In this document: piece by piece, positions 60,996 to 64,000 of the stretch
How positions within the stretch are numbered: position 1 is the stretch's first letter
How the letters are laid out: each line of letters opens with the position of its first letter
Assembly: GCA_934322085.1 (NCBI GenBank)
Contig: CAKRGF010000009.1
Span: 1-64,000 of the forward strand
DNA length: 64,000 nucleotides
Direction of reading: 5' to 3'
Origin: an uncultured Eubacterium sp.
GTDB taxonomy: Bacteria; Bacillota; Clostridia; Lachnospirales; Lachnospiraceae
Made by a program: the position numbers and the translations under genes
Notes under the pieces: model-generated
Told to the model about the DNA's origin: nothing
Database searches by the model: none
What the model saw: the letters and a program-made list of their open reading frames with translations, nothing else

Positions 60996-61550
60996 TTTGC
61001 TCCACAAGTAACAGTAAGACTGTGTTCTTGCGGCGAACAATTCAGTTTTCAGAAGTTTTTTGACTTCGTCTTTTGTGTACCAGCTGGCTTTTATTTCCTC
61101 AACGGTGGAACTGCTTTCGGAAAAGTTGCCGTCTGCAATACCGACGATGCAGAGGTTGGTTTCATTGGCAAAGCCGATGGCACTGTAACTTAAAGGAAGA
61201 ATATCGTTTACCGTCAGTAAATCAAGTCCGGTTTCTTCTTTTAATTCGCGCCTTGCACTTTCGATTGGCTCTTCGCCTTCATCAATCAGACCTGCCGGGA
61301 AATTATATACCCAGTCGCCTAAGGCAAGGCGGAATTCTTTATTTAACAGTATTTTTTCGTTCTTCTCATCATGCATGATTAAAACGACAGAGTCCGGTGT
61401 TTTTGCCTGAAGCTCCGAAAGCGTGGAAATGTCCGGATTCCGGCTAATCATTTCATAAACTTTTTCTTTCCCATCGACTGTTTCATATGTAATATCATAG
61501 CGGTGGATAAAGTGACCGTCATGAATTTTTTTTAAACCTTTAAACTCCAT
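60993..61550 (-). CDS. Nudix hydrolase, ADP-ribose pyrophosphatase-like
   Basis: The 185-aa enzyme has a complete Nudix box, GLIDEGEEPIESARRELKEETGL in parts (about 81-103), fitting GX5EX7REUXEEXGU with the metal Glu residues. The downstream aromatic/Pro segment PLSYSAIGFANE suits ADP-sugar substrates. Such enzymes clear ADP-ribose or related nucleotides. CGGAGG lies ahead of the ATG. It ends at the terminator shared with upp. Confidence 0.88.
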   Translation of the reverse strand: MEFKGLKKIHDGHFIHRYDITYETVDGKEKVYEMISRNPDISTLSELQAKTPDSVVLIMHDEKNEKILLNKEFRLALGDWVYNFPAGLIDEGEEPIESARRELKEETGLDLLTVNDILPLSYSAIGFANETNLCIVGIADGNFSESSSTVEEIKASWYTKDEVKKLLKTELFAARTQSYCYLWSK

Positions 61551-61574
61551 AAAAACCTCCGTAGGTTTTGCTAT

Positions 61575-63101
61575 TTATTCCTGATAAGCTTTGACAGATT
61601 CAAATTCTTCAACAATTTCTTTCGATGGTGCTTTTGTCAAAAGGCTGACAACGATAATGCACAAAAGGCTGACAAAGAATCCAAGTAACAGGGAGTAAAT
61701 TCCGGTTACAGTATAAGGTGTCTGACCGCCAAGAATTGGAAGGTAATCCCAGATGATAACGAACAATCCACCGGATACGATGCCGGCAACGGCACCCGGA
61801 AGGTTGGTACGCTTCCAAAACAGGGAGCATACAACGAGTGGACCAAAGGCAGAACCAAGGCCGGCCCATGCGTCAGAAACAAGTCCCATGATACTGCTGT
61901 TCGGATTCCATGCGATGATGCAGGCAACGACAGCAATTACAAGAACCGTGATACGGCTTACGTTTAATACTTTTTTGTCTTCTGCTTCTGGCTTCAGAAT
62001 ATTTTTGAAAATATCTTTTGATGCGGAGGAGGCGCAGACAAGAAGCTGGGAATCTGCTGTTGACATAATGGCAGCAAGGATTCCGCAAAGGAATAAACCG
62101 CCAATAAAGATTAAGACGATGTTGCCATCGAAAATCTGCTGAATCATTTTGATAAATACATTTTCGGAACCGGTTTCTGTGAGTGTTTCATTTAAGAATC
62201 CGCGTCCTAAAATTCCGATAAAGCATGCGGCAATCAGCGAAATGGCAACCCATACAATTGCGATTACACTGGATTTTTTCAATTCTTTTTCACTCTTAAC
62301 TGCCATAAAACGGACTAAGATATGTGGCATACCGCAGTAACCAAGTCCCCAGGCTAAGTCAGAAACGATGGAAATCAGCGGATATGGTTTTCCGTCTATA
62401 TAGAACAAACTTAAGAAGTCGGAATTTTCTGCTACACCGTGAGCGGTTAATGCACCGGTGATATCACCGCTGATAGCGGCATAAGCGATAATCGGCACCG
62501 TTAAAAGTGCGATTAACATCATACTTCCCTGTACAAAATCGGTAGTACATACGGCGAGGAATCCGCCCATAAATGTGTATGCCAGAATAACGGCTGCACC
62601 AATTAAAAGTGCGTAGTGGTAATCAAGACCAAATACTGTCTGGAAGAGTTTTCCACCGGATGCCAGTGCCGATGCGGTATACACTAAGAAGAATATAACG
62701 ATTACAACGGAAGAAATTCCAAGAAGAATCTTTTTCTTATCGCGAAAACGGTTCTGGAAAAATTCCGGAAGTGTTAAAGAGTTGTTTGCTACAATTGTGT
62801 AACGGCGCAGGCGTTTGGAAATGCAAATCCAGTTAAGTGCCGTTCCGATAAACAATCCGATGGCAATCCAGGCTTTTCCGGTTCCGGCAAGGTAAATCGA
62901 ACCCGGCAGTCCCATCAAGAGCCATCCGCTCATATCGGAAGCCTGTGCAGAAAGAGCGGCAACCCAGCTGTTTAAGCCTCTTCCGCCAAGGAAATAATCT
63001 TCGGTACTGTTTGTTTTTTTCATCGAAAAGATGCCGATGCCAATCATCATCGCTAAATAACATACGAAGGCAATTAACACCGCAATGGTAGTTGTGGACA
63101 T
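61575..63101 (-). CDS. putP: Sodium/proline symporter
   Basis: The 508-aa SSS-family carrier has about thirteen helices. It shows FLGGRGLNSWVAALSAQASDMSGWLLMGLPG (in parts, near 36-70), ALASGGKLFQTVFGL near 155 and GILAAIMSTADSQLLVCASS near 330, the sodium-site signature. The match to PutP (about 500 aa) is good. AAAGGGG precedes ATG 63101. A promoter lies at 63139-63168 and the long hairpin element 2 lies behind it. It points away from the right-end lipoprotein gene. Confidence 0.93.
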   Translation of the reverse strand: MSTTTIAVLIAFVCYLAMMIGIGIFSMKKTNSTEDYFLGGRGLNSWVAALSAQASDMSGWLLMGLPGSIYLAGTGKAWIAIGLFIGTALNWICISKRLRRYTIVANNSLTLPEFFQNRFRDKKKILLGISSVVIVIFFLVYTASALASGGKLFQTVFGLDYHYALLIGAAVILAYTFMGGFLAVCTTDFVQGSMMLIALLTVPIIAYAAISGDITGALTAHGVAENSDFLSLFYIDGKPYPLISIVSDLAWGLGYCGMPHILVRFMAVKSEKELKKSSVIAIVWVAISLIAACFIGILGRGFLNETLTETGSENVFIKMIQQIFDGNIVLIFIGGLFLCGILAAIMSTADSQLLVCASSASKDIFKNILKPEAEDKKVLNVSRITVLVIAVVACIIAWNPNSSIMGLVSDAWAGLGSAFGPLVVCSLFWKRTNLPGAVAGIVSGGLFVIIWDYLPILGGQTPYTVTGIYSLLLGFFVSLLCIIVVSLLTKAPSKEIVEEFESVKAYQE

Positions 63102-63138
63102 AAAAAATCCCCTTTCATAAAGTGTAATAATCGTCAAA

Positions 63139-63168
63139 AGTATAACATATTTGAGGGGGTGTAGGCAA
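63139..63168 (-). promoter_or_regulatory. Promoter for putP
   Basis: On the minus strand TTGCCT (63163-63168), 18 nt and TATACT (63139-63144), 38 nt before the start codon. Confidence 0.6.
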
Positions 63169-63187
63169 GTAATGGTTAGGACTTGTT

Positions 63188-63356
63188 TTTAGATTTCGGC
63201 AGCTCAGAGGAAAAATTTTGTGACTCGTGGGTGCTCCCGCTCATTGAGTGCGTAGCGGTATTGATGCCTATGCTAGCGCATATACAGGCATCTCATACCG
63301 ACGTACTCAAAACCCACGAGTCACAAAGTTTTTCTTCTGAGCTGCCGGAGTCTAAA
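63188..63356 (+). repeat. Long structured hairpin with conserved 13-nt bulge (element 2)
   Basis: The outer arms 63188-63232 and 63312-63356 pair over 45 positions with about four non-identical positions, several of them wobble. On the 5' side a 13-nt bulge (63233-63245) holds GCTCCCGCTCA opposite three A's. The inner stem pairs 63246-63253 with 63301-63308, then CGGTAT/ATACCG and GATGCC/GGCATC, and ends in TATGC-TAGC-GCATA (63269-63282). It matches element 1 (12153-12290) in layout, bulge core and apex while the arms differ. It sits in a divergent gap, so it is not an ordinary terminator. Candidate structured RNA or folded single-strand site. Confidence 0.78.
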
Positions 63357-63777
63357 TAAACTTATAACGAATATTTGCTACATCTTTTGTGGCTAAAATT
63401 TGAGGTTAACACTTCCGGAACAACTCTTTTGCTTGATTTTTGCCTAGAGGGTTGCATTTTCACCTCATTATTCGGTTTTATTCGGGAAAATTGTACGACA
63501 CATGCAACTCTTTATATTAATTTCTTGCTTTTTGGTTGCTTTCGGCTGAATTTTCTCAAAATCTATGCAACTATTTTGGGTATATGTGAAGGAAAGGGTT
63601 GCATGTGGTTCTTTTCTTCCGAATTACGGAAAACGAAAAAGTGTCAACGAACACTTCGTAATTGCATACTTTTTTGAAGTGGATTGGCTGAAAGTATGAT
63701 GGACATGATATCTCAGTTGTAGTAAAATACGAAGTAATAGTTTTGTGTTGATAGTTTTTGAAAGGGAGTGCGTTAAT
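63357..63777. other. 420-nt AT-rich non-coding region with repeated ATGCAAC words
   Basis: No frame here has a ribosome site. The word ATGCAAC or its complement recurs near 63451, 63502, 63566 and 63598, in both orientations, and the copies at 63502 and 63566 are 64 nt apart. A TTCCG-AATTA-CGGAA palindrome lies near 63616-63630. The A/T-rich spacers resemble each other only loosely. It may contain promoters for the right-end lipoprotein and regulator sites, but none can be named. Confidence 0.4.
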
Positions 63778-64000
63778 ATGAAGTGGGTTCGATATTTTCT
63801 AATTTGTTGTTTGAGTTTATTTGTTATTTCCTGTGATAAAGAAACTGCGGTGCAGCCGAGAGAGGAAGTTTCTCTAAAACGGGATAAGTCATACGAATAT
63901 GAAAAGATACAAAAGCCGGAGCCTGCATTTTCAAAAGATATGAAACAAATGTATCTTATTGCAGGTGAAGAGGTGCCGTATTTCATTTTTCGCATGCGGA
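63778..64000 (+). CDS. Lipoprotein, N-terminal part (cut by window edge)
   Basis: The 74 visible codons hold a signal peptide (residues 1-18, ending LFVISC), so the mature protein is lipid-anchored at Cys-19. The exposed part is highly charged (KETAVQPREEVSLKRDKSYEYEK in parts). AAAGGGAG precedes the ATG. Only the start is present, so no family can be given. A long regulatory-looking gap lies upstream. Confidence 0.75.
   Translation, partial: MKWVRYFLICCLSLFVISCDKETAVQPREEVSLKRDKSYEYEKIQKPEPAFSKDMKQMYLIAGEEVPYFIFRMR

Noticed and set aside
12153..63356. Calling the two long hairpins a MITE pair
   Set aside because: MITE copies share terminal repeats; here the arms have no sequence in common and only the bulge and apex match. 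No target duplication was seen.
63375..63677. 100-codon + strand frame in the right-end gap
   Set aside because: It starts at TTG with no ribosome site, is Cys/Phe-rich and covers the ATGCAAC words; it looks like chance.
1..64000. CRISPR arrays, tRNA or rRNA genes, prophage
   Set aside because: No regularly spaced repeats, cloverleaf, ribosomal sequence or phage structural genes were recognised on reading both strands.

Overview
The window looks like chromosome from a motile, low-GC, Gram-positive anaerobe of the class Clostridia, most likely family Lachnospiraceae. The basis is strong AGGAGG-type ribosome sites before nearly every gene, a spore-coat CotS-like kinase, a MecA adaptor, a flagellin preceded by a long FliK-like protein, a Tad/Flp pilus locus of clostridial layout, DUF885/DUF5662/DUF1858/DUF2508 proteins, and secreted proteins carrying lysine-rich bacterial Ig-like modules. 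I saw no rRNA, tRNA, CRISPR array, transposase or prophage gene. The species cannot be fixed from the sequence alone.

Layout. 1-5.5 kb: start of a BlaI-like repressor gene (cut by the window edge), a structured non-coding stretch, a 50-aa acidic protein, a carboxylesterase, a 27-aa membrane microprotein, two membrane proteins and a DUF885 lipoprotein. 5.6-12.4 kb: CotS-like kinase, PEGA lipoprotein, then phosphoglucomutase and glycogen branching enzyme, a short glycogen-synthesis unit. 12.4-18.7 kb (minus strand): cell-wall and exported functions: L,D-transpeptidase, GH10 xylanase, MTA/SAH nucleosidase and subtilase. 18.8-24.9 kb: flagellar block with a degenerate HD-GYP protein, a FliK-like repeat protein, flagellin and FliS. 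25.1-35.0 kb: a ten-kilobase Tad pilus operon (two prepilin peptidases, TadZ-like, TadA, TadB, TadC, Flp1, DUF5702, two TadE-like pseudopilins, an FHA protein). 35.0-44.1 kb: RACo-like ASKHA protein, rhomboid protease, flavodoxin/SCP2 fusion, HIT, MurG, a membrane protein, Pgi, ferredoxin, flavodoxin, DUF1858 and MecA. 44.3-53.6 kb: secreted LRR protein, membrane protein, AEC transporter, AraD, an arylsulfotransferase-like pseudoenzyme, AGCS and CHR transporters, DUF5662. 53.6-64 kb: adenylylsulfate kinase next to an arylsulfotransferase, ClC channel, Ig-like protein, divergent uraA/upp, Nudix hydrolase, PutP, a long non-coding region and the start of a lipoprotein gene.

The most interesting unexplained signal is a pair of long intergenic hairpins, at 12153-12290 and 63188-63356. 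Their arms are unrelated in sequence but fully paired in each. Both carry a 13-nt bulge at the same place on the 5' side, with a shared GCTNYCGCTYA core, and both have a related apical loop. That is the pattern expected of a structured RNA (or a folded single-strand DNA site) held by compensatory change. Two other long perfect hairpins (218-291 and 32120-32247) do not share the motif. Other points of interest are a cytosolic arylsulfotransferase beside CysC, with a second copy that has lost the catalytic section; the LPVTEEN-repeat FliK-like protein; the TadE-like protein with tandem Cys/His repeats; and a TadC-like protein with a large predicted extracytoplasmic insert.
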